DNA of 64,000 nt from Typhlomys cinereus (taxonomy: Eukaryota; Chordata; Mammalia; Rodentia; Platacanthomyidae): contig JALPQD010000115.1 of the NCBI GenBank assembly GCA_023101885.1, positions 2,115,953 through 2,179,952 of the forward strand, read 5' to 3'. Both the position numbers and the translations under genes were made by a program. This document shows positions 10,411 through 22,030 of this stretch, one piece after another. The number at the start of each line of letters is the position of its first letter. Position 1 is the first letter of the stretch. The notes beneath the pieces are model-generated. The model saw only the letters and a list, made by a program, of their open reading frames with translations, did no database searches and was not told where the DNA came from.

Positions 10411-10529
10411 ATACAGGCTTTTATCTTTCATCCATTGTAAATGTGAATCTAGTGTGTGTAGTGCTTATCATTTGCAGATTAAAATCTCTATATATATTGA
10501 AAGCTCAAGAGAATAATAAATAACACGTG

Positions 10530-10692
10530 TTTTCTTCTTTCTCTTTCTTCTTTTACATCTCCCACCTCCTTCCTCTCCTCTTTTTTCTTTCTCTTCTTCC
10601 TATCTTTCTATCTTCCTCTTGCTCCTTCTGTTCTTCCTTTTTCTTTTTCCATTTTCTTCTTTTTCCTCCTCCTTCTTCTCTTTCACCCAAAC
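10530..10692. repeat. Polypyrimidine tract
   Basis: About 160 bp of nearly pure C/T (ttcttctcc-type) on the plus strand. The short lysine/glutamate-rich and phenylalanine/serine-rich ORFs over it are compositional. Confidence 0.85.
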
Positions 10693-10699
10693 CTGGATA

Positions 10700-11480
10700 T
10701 GTTTTCTTAGTTACTATGGGCTTTTTCACCTTTTTCCTTGACACTATTCCACCACGCAACTGTTTCATTTATAAAACTTAGCTCCCTTGCTTTCCCACGT
10801 TCTTGTCCTTTTGTGGAACCAGCCCACATTGCTGTCCGTCCTGCTTTATCGCGCATAACGGGGTTAATCACCAGGAAGTATCCGTCCATCTGCAGTGATT
10901 TTCTTAGGGACCAGACCCCACTTCCAATCTGTCCAAAATACTAGAATGGAGTCTTCATTCAGCTGGGGATGTCAATCAATCGCCTGGTCAGGAGTCCACT
11001 CCAGTACGCCCTTCAGAGATCCTGAGCCACCTGGAGGCCTGCCAAGGAGGGGGAAGGAATGTGTCCTTTCCCTCCCAAAGGAGGTCTCTCTCAGGCCCTT
11101 CTCTCAAGCAAGGCCCAGACCGAAAGCAGAACAGAGGTTCTGTTACATGCTCTCGGAGCTTTAAGCTGAAAGAGTGAATCTCTTTCTCTCTAATTTTGTA
11201 TACATTTCTAAAATCTAAATCTGCTTTCCATAATAGTCAGGGCTTTTCTGCTCTTTCTCTTAACCTCTCCGCCATGTGTCCACTTGTACTCTAGGCAGAC
11301 CTATAAATGTAAATATGCTCCACTCATTTTCTCATTTAATAATGCGTTACTTTATTGAGAAAATGAACTCTCAAGTCCCTAAACCTCTATCAATTCCTCT
11401 CCTTACACCAACTGGCAATCCATTAGCAATGTTACCAGTCCAATACTGGGGTAAGCCACCAAGGATTTTTTTTTTCATTT
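10700..11480. other. No gene recognised
   Basis: Mixed-composition sequence. The stretch around 10.8-11.2 kb is moderately GC-rich and open on the plus strand (about 89 codons from 10895), but the translation matches no family I know. Confidence 0.45.
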
Positions 11481-11484
11481 AACA

Positions 11485-11700
11485 TTCCATTTATTCTTAT
11501 TATGTATTTGAGAGACAGAGAGGAAGAGAGAGGCAGAGCAAGAAGGCACGCACATGTTCACATACATGCCATGGTGCTTGCCTGAAGGTCAAAGGACATC
11601 TTAAGTCAGTTCTCTCCTCCCTACAATTCAGACATCTGGGGATCAAACTCCAGTCTCCAGACTTTCAGACACCTGACCCACTGAGCTGTCTTCCCAGCCT
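11485..11700 (-). repeat. B2-like SINE (antisense)
   Basis: A gagagacagagagg-type block is followed by tcaaaggacatcttaagtcagttctctcc and a tgagctgtcttcccagcc head complement. The order matches an old B2-like SINE read backwards. Confidence 0.7.
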
Positions 11701-12107
11701 CCACCAGGGTTTTCTATTGATCACCCTACATTCCTTCGGTTTTCCCCATTCCATTTCCCTGACACCTTCATGGCCAGGTCTGATGGCAGGAAAAGGAAAG
11801 AAAAAAAGAAAACTGTTTAAAAACTTTAAACTGCTTTGGCTCCTTCTTGCTCTCCCTTCCCTATCCTTTCTGTCGAAGTTTGTGAGTGACAGGCGGGACT
11901 AGATCTCTCGCTGGGAGTTAGGGGATCCTCCTCCCCAATCCTTGCAGGTTTCGTTCTCTAACAAAACTTGTGCTCTTAAAGTCACTCAGCTCCTCTCCTG
12001 TCCTTCCTCCCAGACCCCTTACGCGGTTTGCAGTCTTGCTACTGCTTTTTCGTTTGTTTTCCTCTTTAATTCTGATTGTCCTTGAGTTTTCTTCTGAGTT
12101 CATTTTT

Positions 12108-12411
12108 TTAAACATTTATTGTATTTTATTTTATTTATTGTGTGTTGCTTGTTTTTTAAATTTATTCAATTGTGCGTGTGTGTATGTCTGTGTGTGTATA
12201 TAGAACCATGGACGAATTCGGGAACCACTATGGACGCCTCCACCTCCTTCTTGCTTACTCTGTCTGGGATTCACAGGCTCTGCCCTACCAGGACCAGAAA
12301 CACAGGCCGCCCCCGCTTCCGCCCGGTGTCTATACCTGGGGTCTAGGATCCGAACTCAGGACTTTCCGCCTGCAAGGCAGAAGCTTAACCCCTGAGCCAC
12401 CTCTCCAGCCC
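12108..12411 (-). repeat. Young GC-rich SINE with TSD
   Basis: A full-length antisense copy with the TSD cttctgagttcattttt at 12091-12107 and 12412-12428. Confidence 0.92.
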
Positions 12412-12429
12412 CTTCTGAGTTCATTTTTA

Positions 12430-12702
12430 AAGTAGTTTATTTTTGCGTGGGTGTGTAGGTGTAGCTGTGTATGTGTATGTGAATCTATACATGTGTGGGC
12501 ATGTGTACAAGGGTGACTCCAGGAATCATCCTGGGTTGTTCTATTTTCCTTATTGCTTTGCTCTGGGTTTTCCCAGGCTCTGCCTCCAAGGTGGGGTGCA
12601 AGCTGCCACCATAACCCCCCGGTGTTTTTAGATGTGATATGAACTCAGGTCCTTTTGCTTGTGAGGGAAAGGCTTAACTTCCGAACCATCTCACCAGCCC
12701 CT
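12430..12702 (-). repeat. Older tRNA-headed SINE
   Basis: A diverged antisense copy running from an imperfect TG tract to catctcaccagcccc. It lies directly beside the TSD of the young copy at 12.1-12.4 kb. Confidence 0.78.
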
Positions 12703-13007
12703 TTAAATTCTCTTATTAATGAGACTAAGAACACGCAAGAAAAGTGCTTCCATCAGAAAACTTATTTTCAATTATTCATCTGATGTAATGTGAGGTGTGA
12801 CTCCCAGACAAGCAGAGCCAGCATACAATATTCATGAGGTTTCCTCGGAAGATGGAATAACTTGCCATAAGTTCTGACTTCTGTAAGCTTCACATTTAGG
12901 AAGTAATCTATTTCATTCATGTATAAATGGGGGATACCGAAGGCTCATCTCTGTATGAAACTATTCTGACACTAACAGACAAGATTCTGTCTCTTTTTAG
13001 TAGAAAT

Positions 13008-13235
13008 CTGCTGGTGAATTAAAGAATTCCAATTATTCTCCAGGATGGGTTCTTAGTATATGATAAGATTCAAACTTTTGTTTTTTTCCCCTTTCATGAT
13101 GTTCAAGTCTCTTTTTGGTGGAACTTCTCCTGAGGTCACTATATTCATAGAGCTTCTCTCCAGGATGAATACACTGATGTGTATCCGTGCCACTCATATC
13201 CAGTGAGTGCAGAAAATTATCTGATGTACGAATAA
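13008..13235 (-). pseudogene. Possible zinc-finger exon relic
   Basis: The minus-strand translation holds THQCIHPGEKLYEYSDL and, further on, ILRTHPGE before a stop. These look like a C2H2 histidine pair followed by TGEKP-type linkers with the first P or T altered. No complete C-x2-C...H-x3-H finger remains. An older SINE abuts the upstream side. The block may belong to the same ancestral zinc-finger locus as 19.7-25.5 kb or be a separate relic. Confidence 0.45.
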
Positions 13236-13237
13236 AT

Positions 13238-13280
<43 letters not shown>

Positions 13281-13503
13281 AAAAGAGGTACTTGAGCATA
13301 CGTGCCTGTGGAGGCCCAAGGGTAACATCAGGAATCATCCTGGATTGCTCTACCTCCTTGATCTGAGGTTCCCCAGACACCACTTTGCAGGGCTGGAAGG
13401 AAGTACAGCCCAATGGACATTTTTACTTGGGATCTGGGGATCTAAACTCAGGTCCTTTTGCTTGTGAGGCAAAGACTTTATTTAACCCCTGAGCCATCTC
13501 TGT
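13238..13503 (-). repeat. Older tRNA-headed SINE with (TG)n
   Basis: An antisense copy with a clean (TG)n tract at 13241-13279 and a head complement reading cccctgagccatctctg. Confidence 0.8.
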
Positions 13504-13734
13504 CATTTTGAAGTCAGCGATTTCGGTAATTTGCAAATGTATTTTAGGGAGCCAGAGGCAGTGATGCAAGTATTTTGTAATCCCAGTGCACCTGTGAGAA
13601 ATGGGAGGTGGAGATGGAACAATCTTCAGAAGCTCAAGGGCCAGTCATCTGGCTGATGTAGTAGTGTCAAACAACATGAAACCTGAAGGTTGTCTTCTCA
13701 CCTCCATATGTGCACAATGACACGGGCCAACTTG

Positions 13735-13865
13735 CATACACATACAAACATGCACGCACGCACGCATGCACCCATACTCACACTCATGAATCACACACAC
13801 ATAGAAACACACACACAAATACATATCTTTCTCACCCATACACACATACATGCACACACACATAT
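13735..13865. repeat. Imperfect (CA)n/(ACACAT)n tract
   Basis: About 130 bp of interrupted CA-rich repeat. The histidine/threonine-rich and cysteine/valine-rich ORFs over it are translations of this repeat. Confidence 0.85.
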
Positions 13866-13937
13866 GAGGGCTATGGTACAATGCTGTTGTTTAAATGTTT
13901 GCACAAAGCCCTGGGTTCAATCTCCCATCAGCACATA

Positions 13938-14085
13938 AACTAGTTGCAGGGGCACACACCTGTAATGCCAGCACTAAGGTGGCACAGGCAGGGAGATCAA
14001 GAGTTTAAGGTCATTCTCAGCTTTTACATAATGTGTTTCAGGCCAACCTGCTATACCTAGACCTTGTCTCAAAAATTTTTTTAAA
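13938..14085 (+). repeat. B1-like SINE, diverged
   Basis: The stretch cacacacctgtaatgccagcac, then a gatcaagagtttaagg block and cttgtctcaaaaa, follows the 7SL-derived B1 order. The left end is worn. Confidence 0.65.
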
Positions 14086-14407
14086 AATAAGAACAGCCAT
14101 CTTAATGACTTGACATTTTCTTTCAGTAAGAGTGGATAAATATACAGTATGAGAACTAAACAGATATAAAAGTAAACAAATTCAATTTTCAAAAGCATAG
14201 GAGACTAAAATAGTGAGAAATTGAAGGAATTAAGACTAGAGATAGCTGGAATTTAGTATTATTTTTGAGACATGTTAGGTAATTCTTCAGAGTAATGGTC
14301 AAAAAAGATTGGAGATAGTTTTTGACAAATTAATGAAGTCAAAGAGATAAATATTAGAATTCAGGTCACTCATGAAAGGGGCCTGATAAATCTACGATAG
14401 TCCTAAG

Positions 14408-14710
14408 TTTTTTTTTTTAATTTTTTATTATTATTATTTATTCAACTGTGTACATATGTATGTGTATGTGCGTGCGCGTGTGTGTCTGTCTGTGTGTGTG
14501 TGTGTAGAACCACGGACGAATTCGCGAACCACCATGGACGCCTCCACCTCCTTCTGCCCCGGGATTCACAGGCTCCGCCCTACCAGGACCAGAAGCGCAG
14601 GCCGCCCCCGCTGCTTCCGCCTGGCATCTATACGTGAGATCTGGGATCCGAACTCAGGACCTTCCGCCTGCAGGGCGGAGGCTTAACTCCTGAGCCACGT
14701 CTCCAGCCCC
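14408..14710 (-). repeat. Young GC-rich SINE (first of a tandem pair)
   Basis: A full-length antisense copy lying head to tail with the next. Together the pair is enclosed by the TSD atagtcctaag (14397-14407 and 14980-14990). The simplest reading is that this copy inserted into the A tail of the other. Confidence 0.9.
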
Positions 14711-14978
14711 TAAATTTTTTTTTTTTTTTTCAATTGTGTGTGTATGTGTGTTGTGTGCGCGTGTGTAGAACCACGGACGAATTCGGGAACCACCATGGAC
14801 GCCTCCACCTCCTTCTTGTTTACTCTGCCCCGGGATTCACAGGCTTCGCCCTACCAGGACCAGAAACGCAGGCCACCCCCACTTCCGCCAGGCGTCTATA
14901 GGTGGGGTCTAGGATCGGAAATCAAGACCTTCCGCCTGCAAGGCAGAGGCTTAACCCCTGAGCCACCTCTCCAGCCCC
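14711..14978 (-). repeat. Young GC-rich SINE (second of a tandem pair)
   Basis: An antisense copy with a T-run tail at 14711-14730 that touches the head of the first copy. The outer TSD is shared with the pair. Confidence 0.9.
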
Positions 14979-15020
14979 AATAGTCCTAAGTCTTAATGGT
15001 GTCATTTAGAAATAAGTGTG

Positions 15021-15305
15021 GGGCTGAAAGATGGCTCAGAGGTTAAGACTTATAAGCAGAAGGTCCTCATTTCTGCAGATCCCAGGTCCCACATAAAAAC
15101 ACTAGGCAGAACCAGTGATGACCTCTACCTCCCGCCCTAGTGGCCGGAGCCTGGGAAATCCCAGAACAGAGCTAAACAGTGGATAGAAGCAATCCAGGAT
15201 GATTCCTGAAGTCATCCCTGGTCCTCCACAAGGACACACAGTGCCCGCCGACACACACAACACACAGGCACACACACACACACATATACACACAATAAAT
15301 AATAA
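15021..15305 (+). repeat. Older tRNA-headed SINE
   Basis: A sense copy from ggggctgaaagatggctcag to a (CA)n tract and an acaataaataataaag tail. Confidence 0.82.
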
Positions 15306-15329
15306 AGTTTATATAATAAATACGTGTAA

Positions 15330-15525
15330 CATGGGACTGGAGCACATCTGGCTCTGGAAAAGCTTGGGAAATCCCTGAATGAAGCAAAAGGAAAGTAGAA
15401 CAATCTAGGATGACTCCAGAAATCACCCTTAAACCTCTACAGGCACACACAGTGCCCTCTGATTCTCACAGACACTCACACACACACACATGCATGCATG
15501 CACACACACAAAAATAAACATGACA
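15330..15525 (+). repeat. Older SINE, 5' truncated
   Basis: Only the body, (CA)n tract and tail of the older SINE family are present. The A and B boxes are missing. Confidence 0.7.
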
Positions 15526-16009
15526 TCTCGTAAATCAATATAGGCTGGTACCATTGTTCTTAGTTGCTCGCCAGAACTAGATTGTAGGACCCTCACTCCC
15601 ACTTTGCTGAAGTCACCACATACTTTGGTCACATGGAGAAATCAAATAGGTAATAACCTGGGGGTTTCCCCTTATTGTCTAGCTTTCATAATATTAAAAA
15701 GTACAGTCTAGGCTGTTTGGAGAGAAAAACCCAGTAACAGTTTTGCCCAGAATTCACCGAATGTGAATTCTGTGAATGACAACACAAACGACCAGGCAAG
15801 ATGAGCCTGTTGATATAACAGCTGAGTAAATGCTATGAAGGTAACCTCTTTCCAACTGGGTTTAAGGCCTGCTCCACAGGAGGGAACAAAGTCTGATGTT
15901 GTTGATTACACTAAGAACTTATGGATGTGGCTCTCACAGGTCCCAGGGAAGAACCCACTGCCCCTGTTATGCTTACACAGCCTTCTAATTACTGACACTT
16001 TTGTTTTGT

Positions 16010-16294
16010 TCTCAATGTGTGGATGTGATTTGTATACCAGTGTGAGGGTGTGTGTAGAAGAGGGCACTTAAGTGTGTGTGCTTGTGGAGGCCCAAGGTGA
16101 CTTTAGGAATTATCCTGAATTGGTCTACCTCCTCTTTCCTTTGCTCTGGAGTTTCCCAGGCTCTGCCTTCTAGGACTGAAAGTGCAGCCCACTGCCATTT
16201 CTGCCTGGCATTTTTGTGTGGCATTTTGAATCCAAACTCAGGTCCTTTAGCTGGTGAGGCAAAAGCTTTAAGCCCTGAGTCATCTCTCCAGCCC
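16010..16294 (-). repeat. Older tRNA-headed SINE
   Basis: A diverged antisense copy from an imperfect TG tract to catctctccagccc. Confidence 0.8.
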
Positions 16295-16339
16295 ACTGTT
16301 TAACTCCATTGATTAATACAGCAATAAGCCTTCATCTCA

Positions 16340-17045
16340 GAGACATCTGCTTGTGGCAGAGGACATTTGGCAGGCACAAATGACGGTGGCAGAAGGAACA
16401 CAAAGGGTACCCCCAGCCATGAAGAGAAGAGCCTCTGCATGTGGCTGGAGACGAAGGCAAAGAACCATTGTCGCACAAGAGGTGGAGAATAAATGAAGGT
16501 CAAATCATTGGCTCACAGCAGTGCATGTATACTACCCCCCCTCCAAAGGCTCAGGGACCTTTGTAGAAAGAGGAGCAGAAAGACAGGGGAAAGGTTGTGA
16601 AACATCACCCTCCAAGAAGAACATGGTCATGCAACCATGAACCCACAAGAGAGGGAGGCAATATGACACTGAGCCTACAGTGAGCGTACCTGTTCAATGA
16701 TCAGTTACCATCTGGGGAGAAATCCACAGGGTCCTACAAAGTACTGATGGGCAACAAACATCCAACAGATTTGGGAAGGAAAAAAATACCCAGTTGAGTG
16801 CCAATGGGGGAGCCTACTAGGCTCCAAGAGAAAGTCCTGAACTTGGTATCACACAAAATGATATGAATGTAGGAAAAAGACTTGCAAGAAAGGGACTGGT
16901 GGAGGTATTATGGAGAAGGTAGGAAGAGGTATTATGGAGGGGGGATTAAGAAAAGATAAAGAAGAGACTAATGAGAATGTATTATATACATGTATGAATC
17001 TGTCAAAGAACAAAAATCCATCAATAAAGAAAAAAGGGGGAAAAA
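16340..17045 (+). mobile_element. L1 3' UTR (sense)
   Basis: The plus strand carries a rodent L1-type 3' UTR: a block with ccatgaacccacaagag, then a purine-rich ggtattatggagg stretch. The end has atacatgtatgaatctgtc, then ccatcaataaagaaaaaa. ORF2 is not seen upstream, so this is a 5'-truncated insertion. Confidence 0.7.
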
Positions 17046-17059
17046 AGAAGAGGGACAAG

Positions 17060-17740
17060 GAGTAGATAAGGTTAAAGTCCCAGTTTAGGCTTGCTTTGTT
17101 CTGGAATGAGGTCTCGAACACCAGACTGGCTTTCAGTTAACACCAAACTTGGCTCAAGCTCACTTTAAAAAGTTTCATTATGTGATTGGATAAGACAAAC
17201 AGAGGTTGCTAGTGTTCCCGGCCCAGCCACCTGTTGGAGGGAAAGGCAAATCCTCTCTGAAAGAAGTGATCACCCAAACCATCTGATTGCCACAGACTGC
17301 TTGGCAAATTATATAAAAGACATCGCCAGAAATATGAGAGCCATCATCAAAATGCAAGAGGAAAAAAAAAACAACACCACTAGACACAGATTCGATGGAT
17401 GATTTAGATAATGGGATTTAGAAGATAATTGAAGCACATGTATGATTTAAATAGAAGAAACACAACTGAAGCACATGTGTGGTTTAAATAGATCATACAT
17501 GGAAACCTCCCAATAGGCAAGACACTAAAATATAACTGCAAACACAGGGTAAATACATGGAAAATCGCACCTAGATAGGCCCTTGTAAAACTGTTGAACA
17601 CAAAAGTCGGAGGTAAATTTTAAATGAGACAGAGGAAAACAAAGCAGAGCATTTCAAAAGTGACTATGTTGGGAGCTTTTCGATGAGCCAGATCATAGTG
17701 AAATATCTTCAAAATACTAGTAGAGAATAAGTGCCAACAT
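17060..17740. other. No feature recognised
   Basis: AT-rich sequence. A short imperfect duplication (gaagcacatgt(a/g)tg(a/g)tttaaatag) occurs near 17430-17490. No exon or transposon was identified. Confidence 0.5.
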
Positions 17741-17744
17741 AGAA

Positions 17745-17965
17745 TTTTTGGGGGGTGTAGGGTATGGAGGAAGGGTCTCTAGTATGCCAGGCTAGTCATA
17801 AACTCCATTATATAGCTGAGAATGACCTTGAACTCTTGAGTCTCCTAACTATTGAGGTTATGGGTATGAATTAGTATGTCCAACTTATGTAGTACTGGGG
17901 ATTAAACCCAGGGCCTCATGCATGCTACTCAAGCACTACTAACCCAGCCCATACATCCCCAGCCC
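17745..17965 (-). repeat. B1 plus ID-type SINE fragments (antisense)
   Basis: The segment gccaggctagtcataaactcc through attgaggttatggg is a B1 read backwards. It is followed by ggggattaaacccagggcctcatgcat, the complement of an ID-type tRNA-derived head. Confidence 0.75.
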
Positions 17966-18235
17966 ATATACATTGAAACTGTCCTTCAAAAACAAAGCCA
18001 AGAGTTGGGGATGTTATCTTAGGGGGAAAGCACATGCTTAAGACCCTGCGCTTAGTCCCTCACAGAAAAATAAGAGGAGCTGAGGACATGGCTCAAAGGC
18101 TAAGTGCTTGCCCAGTGTTCACATCCCAGTGTTCACATCCCAGTGTTGCTGAAAGAAAAGAGAAGGAGAGGGAGGGGGGGGGAGAAAAGAAACTTGAAAA
18201 TAAGAAAAACAGAAAAAAATCAATAAAAAGGATGT

Positions 18236-18312
18236 AGCTGGGCATGGTGGCATATGCCTAAGATCCAAGTACTTGGGAGGTAGAGGCAGGAGAATCAAGC
18301 AAAGCAGTTCAA
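18236..18312 (+). repeat. B1 SINE fragment
   Basis: It reads gctgggcatggtggcatatgcc and then cttgggaggtagaggcagg, the diagnostic left part of a 7SL-derived B1. Confidence 0.85.
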
Positions 18313-18473
18313 ATACATAGCACTTTGGATCCTCATGCTATTTGTAGATTGCAGATCCAGTTACAGGACTGTTGCTTACATCATTCTAGCCCCCCCCCCA
18401 GCATATGCCAGTTAATACTATAAATGATTTTCCAAAGGAGGGTTTAAATTTTGTCTTTGTCTTTAGTGTAAAG

Positions 18474-18475
<2 letters not shown>

Positions 18476-18514
<39 letters not shown>
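18476..18514. repeat. (CA)n microsatellite
   Basis: An uninterrupted CA dinucleotide run of about 19 units. Confidence 0.95.
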
Positions 18515-18517
<3 letters not shown>

Positions 18518-18527
18518 CATATATATA

Positions 18528-18772
18528 ACTCAGGGGAGTCTTAACTCAGGGGTTAAGACTCTGCTTCCCAAGCACAAAGCAGAAGGACCTATGTTTGAAT
18601 CCAGGATCCCATATACAGATGCCAGGCAGAAAAGGCAGTGGTGTGCACTTCTAACCCTGTTGCTTGGTGTCTGGGAAATCCCAGATTGAAACAAAAAGCA
18701 GATAGAAGCAATCCGGAATGATTCTCGAAATCACCCTTAGTTGTTCTCCACAGGGACACACAGTGCCCTCTG

Positions 18773-18826
<54 letters not shown>

Positions 18827-18858
18827 ACATACACATGAAAAAATAAATAAATAAATGC
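18528..18858 (+). repeat. Older tRNA-headed SINE
   Basis: A sense copy with a worn head, the older-type body, a (CA)n tract at 18775-18820 and an (aaat)n tail. Confidence 0.8.
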
Positions 18859-18974
18859 AATGTCAAGCTTCTATTGTTGCAGACCTGGTCTGAATTGACT
18901 AACTTCTTCCTTGATTTCTGTGTCCTTAGGGAGCACGATGAAATTTTTTCTTAACATTTTCCTTAGGGAATTTT

Positions 18975-19130
18975 TTTGAGGATTAAGGTAGAGTTTATTA
19001 GAGGAGAGAAAGGCTGGAACTCATGGACTCCAGATGTGGAGTGCCATGAGGGGCTAGAACGCCCCCACGAGAAGCAGACATGAGACAGAGCTCATGAGGG
19101 GCTAGGGAGCCCCCTTAGGGAATTTTTTGA
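18975..19130. repeat. LTR-derived fragment shared with 35.85 kb
   Basis: The stretch agagtttattagaggagagaaag plus ccagatgtggagtgccatgaggggc also occurs at 35850-35920, inside an LTR-like insertion. Here a subrepeat (catgaggggctag) is present twice. Confidence 0.65.
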
Positions 19131-20349
19131 TGCACTGTTAAGCAGCTTTGCTATCCCAAGTACAAACAAAACAAAACAAAAAAACCCTCAGAAAAGTTCT
19201 GAATTTAGACAGCTGCAACCCAAAAAATGGAACAAGAAAGGCAATCTGATTTTGTTTTGATCTTTTGTTTGTGTGCATTTGAGATGAGATCTAGCGAAAT
19301 TGCCCAGGTATGTCAAGCTTCTGGGCTCAAGGGGCCTCTTACCTAAGCCCACAGATTGCTAGGTCTGTAGGTTCATTAACTATGCCTTGAGTTTTCATCT
19401 TTATTGTTCTTTGTAAGGGCCTTACAATTTGACAAGTAAGCAAATCTGGTTGTGACATATTGCTTACTCTTTCATCAAAGTATTTTCCGAGATGTTTAGT
19501 GGACATTATTAGCTTTGTGATTCAGATACTTGTAAGTCTGACTAAATAGAAGAAAATGAGCCTGGTTACCTGTTTCTTAATCAAAGTATAGCTTCTTGTG
19601 TCTTTGTACTGCCCTACTACCATAATTATGATATTAGGCTTCTACTTCTCCAGTGTCAGACTTTAGAGGTTCAATGAGCTGACTTAAGAGTTGTGGCTAT
19701 AGTTTAAAGCTCTCCTAAGTTTATTGTATTTACATAGTTTCTGTCTGATATGAATTTTCTGATGTTTAATAAAATTTGATCTCATGGCTTTTCCACATTC
19801 AGCACATACATATGGCTTCTTTCTTGTGTGAATTCAGTGATGCTCATGGAGTTGTGACTTCTTATAAAAAGACTTCCCACAGTCATTGCAGTCATAAGGT
19901 TTTTTTCAGTACGAATTCTCCTGTGCCTATTTAAGTGGGACTTCTGGATAAATGACTTGCCACAGTCAGTACAAACATAGGACTTCTCTCCTGTGTGAAC
20001 TCTCTGATGCGTAGTGAGTATTGATCTTCTGGCAAAGGCTTTCACACATTCACTGCACTCCAAATGTTTTTCTCCAGTATGGATTGCTGATGTATATGAA
20101 GGCCTGACTTCTGAGTGAAGGCTTTTCCACAGTCATTACATTTTTAAGGTTTCTCCCCATGTGAATTTTCTGGTGCATAAAAAGATTTGATCTGTCAGTG
20201 AAGACCTTTTCATGTTCGGTACATTTTCTTTTTCTTTTTCTTTCTTTTTTTTGCCCCACGTTCGGTACATTTATAATGCTTCTCTCTTGTGTGAATCTGT
20301 TGGTGGACATTGAGTTGGGATTTCTTTTTTTTTTTTTTTTCCAACTTTA

Positions 20350-20514
<165 letters not shown>

Positions 20515-21280
20515 TCACCATATTCATAATGCCTCTTACCAGTATGGCACTTCTGATGGGTCCTGAGCTGTGGCTTCCAGATGAAAGTTTTCCCATACTC
20601 ATGACATGTGTAGAGCTTTTCTCTGGTGTGACTTTTTTGGTGTTTAATGAGATTTGACCTGTCGGTAAAGATTTTTCCACATTCAGCACATGTATAGGGT
20701 CTTTCCCAGTATGAATTTTTTTTATGTGTAATGAGGTTTGTCTTGTGGGAAAAGACCTTTCCACATTCTGGACATACAAAGGGGTTGTATCCTGTGTGAA
20801 TTTGATGATGCACATGGAGTTGTGACTTTTTCATAAATGGTTTTTCACAGTCATCACATTTATAAAGTTTCTCTCCAGTGTGGGTTCTTTCTTGGGTTAC
20901 GAAATGTGACTTGTGGATAAAGGCCTTCCCACATGCAGCACACACATAGGGTTTTTCTCCAGTATGGATCTTCAGGCATGTACTTAGCATTGATTTCCTT
21001 GTAAAGACTTTCCACATTCAGTATAATCAAAGTGTTTCCCTGTGGTATGAAATCTTTTCTGTACACTGAGATTTGAACTCTGAAAGTAGCTCTTCCCATA
21101 GTCACTGTTTCCAAAATGTTTTCTTGCATTATGATTTTTCTGGCATGTAAGCACAACGTTCTGTGCTCTTCCGTACTCAGTGCACTTATAATGAGTCTCG
21201 TCATTGTGAGCTTTCTGACAACTTGACTTTAGGAAAAAGCCCTTTCCAAATTCAGTGAACATACAGGGTTTTTCTCCTAT

Positions 21281-21287
21281 ATAGATG
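21281..21287. repeat. Possible TSD atagatg (left)
   Basis: The same 7 bases occur at 21780-21786 on the other side of the repeat that interrupts the zinc-finger exon. A shorter TSD with a TG-starting element is also possible. Confidence 0.55.
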
Positions 21288-21779
21288 TATTAGTTAGGGT
21301 TCTCTAGAGTCACGGAATTCATAGAACGAATATATATATATATATAAAATATATATAGGAAATTTATTGAATTGGCTTACAGATATGGCTGAGGTAGTCC
21401 AGCGAAAGCTGTCAGTAGCCGAGATAGTTCCAACGATGGCTGCCAACAGCTAGTTGCTCAGTTCGGTAGTCAAGTAGGTGCTGGCTGAAGGCTGGAGAGC
21501 TCCTAGAGTCTTAGTCTAGTGGAAGGTCGAAGGAACCGGCGGCCGGAAGGGGAAGAACGATTCCTAGCACAGCTGCAAGAAGGGATTCGTTCTCCTTGGT
21601 GGCTCCTTTTTATATGATGTAGTATTGGGAGAATCCTTTGAGAGCTTTGGAGTTCTGATAGGATCTAGGGCGTGTACTATCCTTTCAAGTAGTCTCAGTT
21701 GATCCTTTCCAGAGGTGGTCTCAGTCCAGCTTAGTTAATACCCTGTGTGTCAAGTTGACACCCAGGCTTAACTATCACG
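21288..21779. mobile_element. LTR-like repeat inserted in the zinc-finger exon
   Basis: About 490 bp starting tattagttagggttctctag and ending near caagttgacacccaggc. This resembles MaLR/ERVL-type LTR sequence of rodents. It contains an (AT)n stretch at 21330-21355. The finger linker codons resume on the far side, so it is a later insertion. Confidence 0.65.
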
Positions 21780-21825
21780 ATAGATGCTCTGATACCCAGC
21801 ATGTTGGGGTTTTAGAGTGGAGACT

Positions 21826-22030
21826 AGCTCACGTTCACTGTGCTCACGTCCGCTGTGCTCACGTCCGCTGTGCTCACATCCGCTGTGCTCACGTCCGCTG
21901 TGCCCACGTCCGCTGTGCCCATGTCCGCTGTGCCCACGTTTGCTGTGCCCACGTTCACTGTGCCCACGTTCGCTCTGCCCACGTTCGCTGTGCCCACGTT
22001 CACTGTGCTCACATTCCTTGTGCTCATGCT
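21826..22030. repeat. 15-bp minisatellite
   Basis: About 13 copies of a unit close to cgctgtgctcacgtc, drifting to cgctgtgcccacgtt. Because 15 is a multiple of three, several frames stay open and encode pentapeptide repeats such as AHVRC on the plus strand. It lies within the pseudogene exon. Confidence 0.92.

Noticed and set aside
21826..22030. CRISPR-like array
   Set aside because: The 15-bp units are directly adjacent without spacers, in a mammalian genome.
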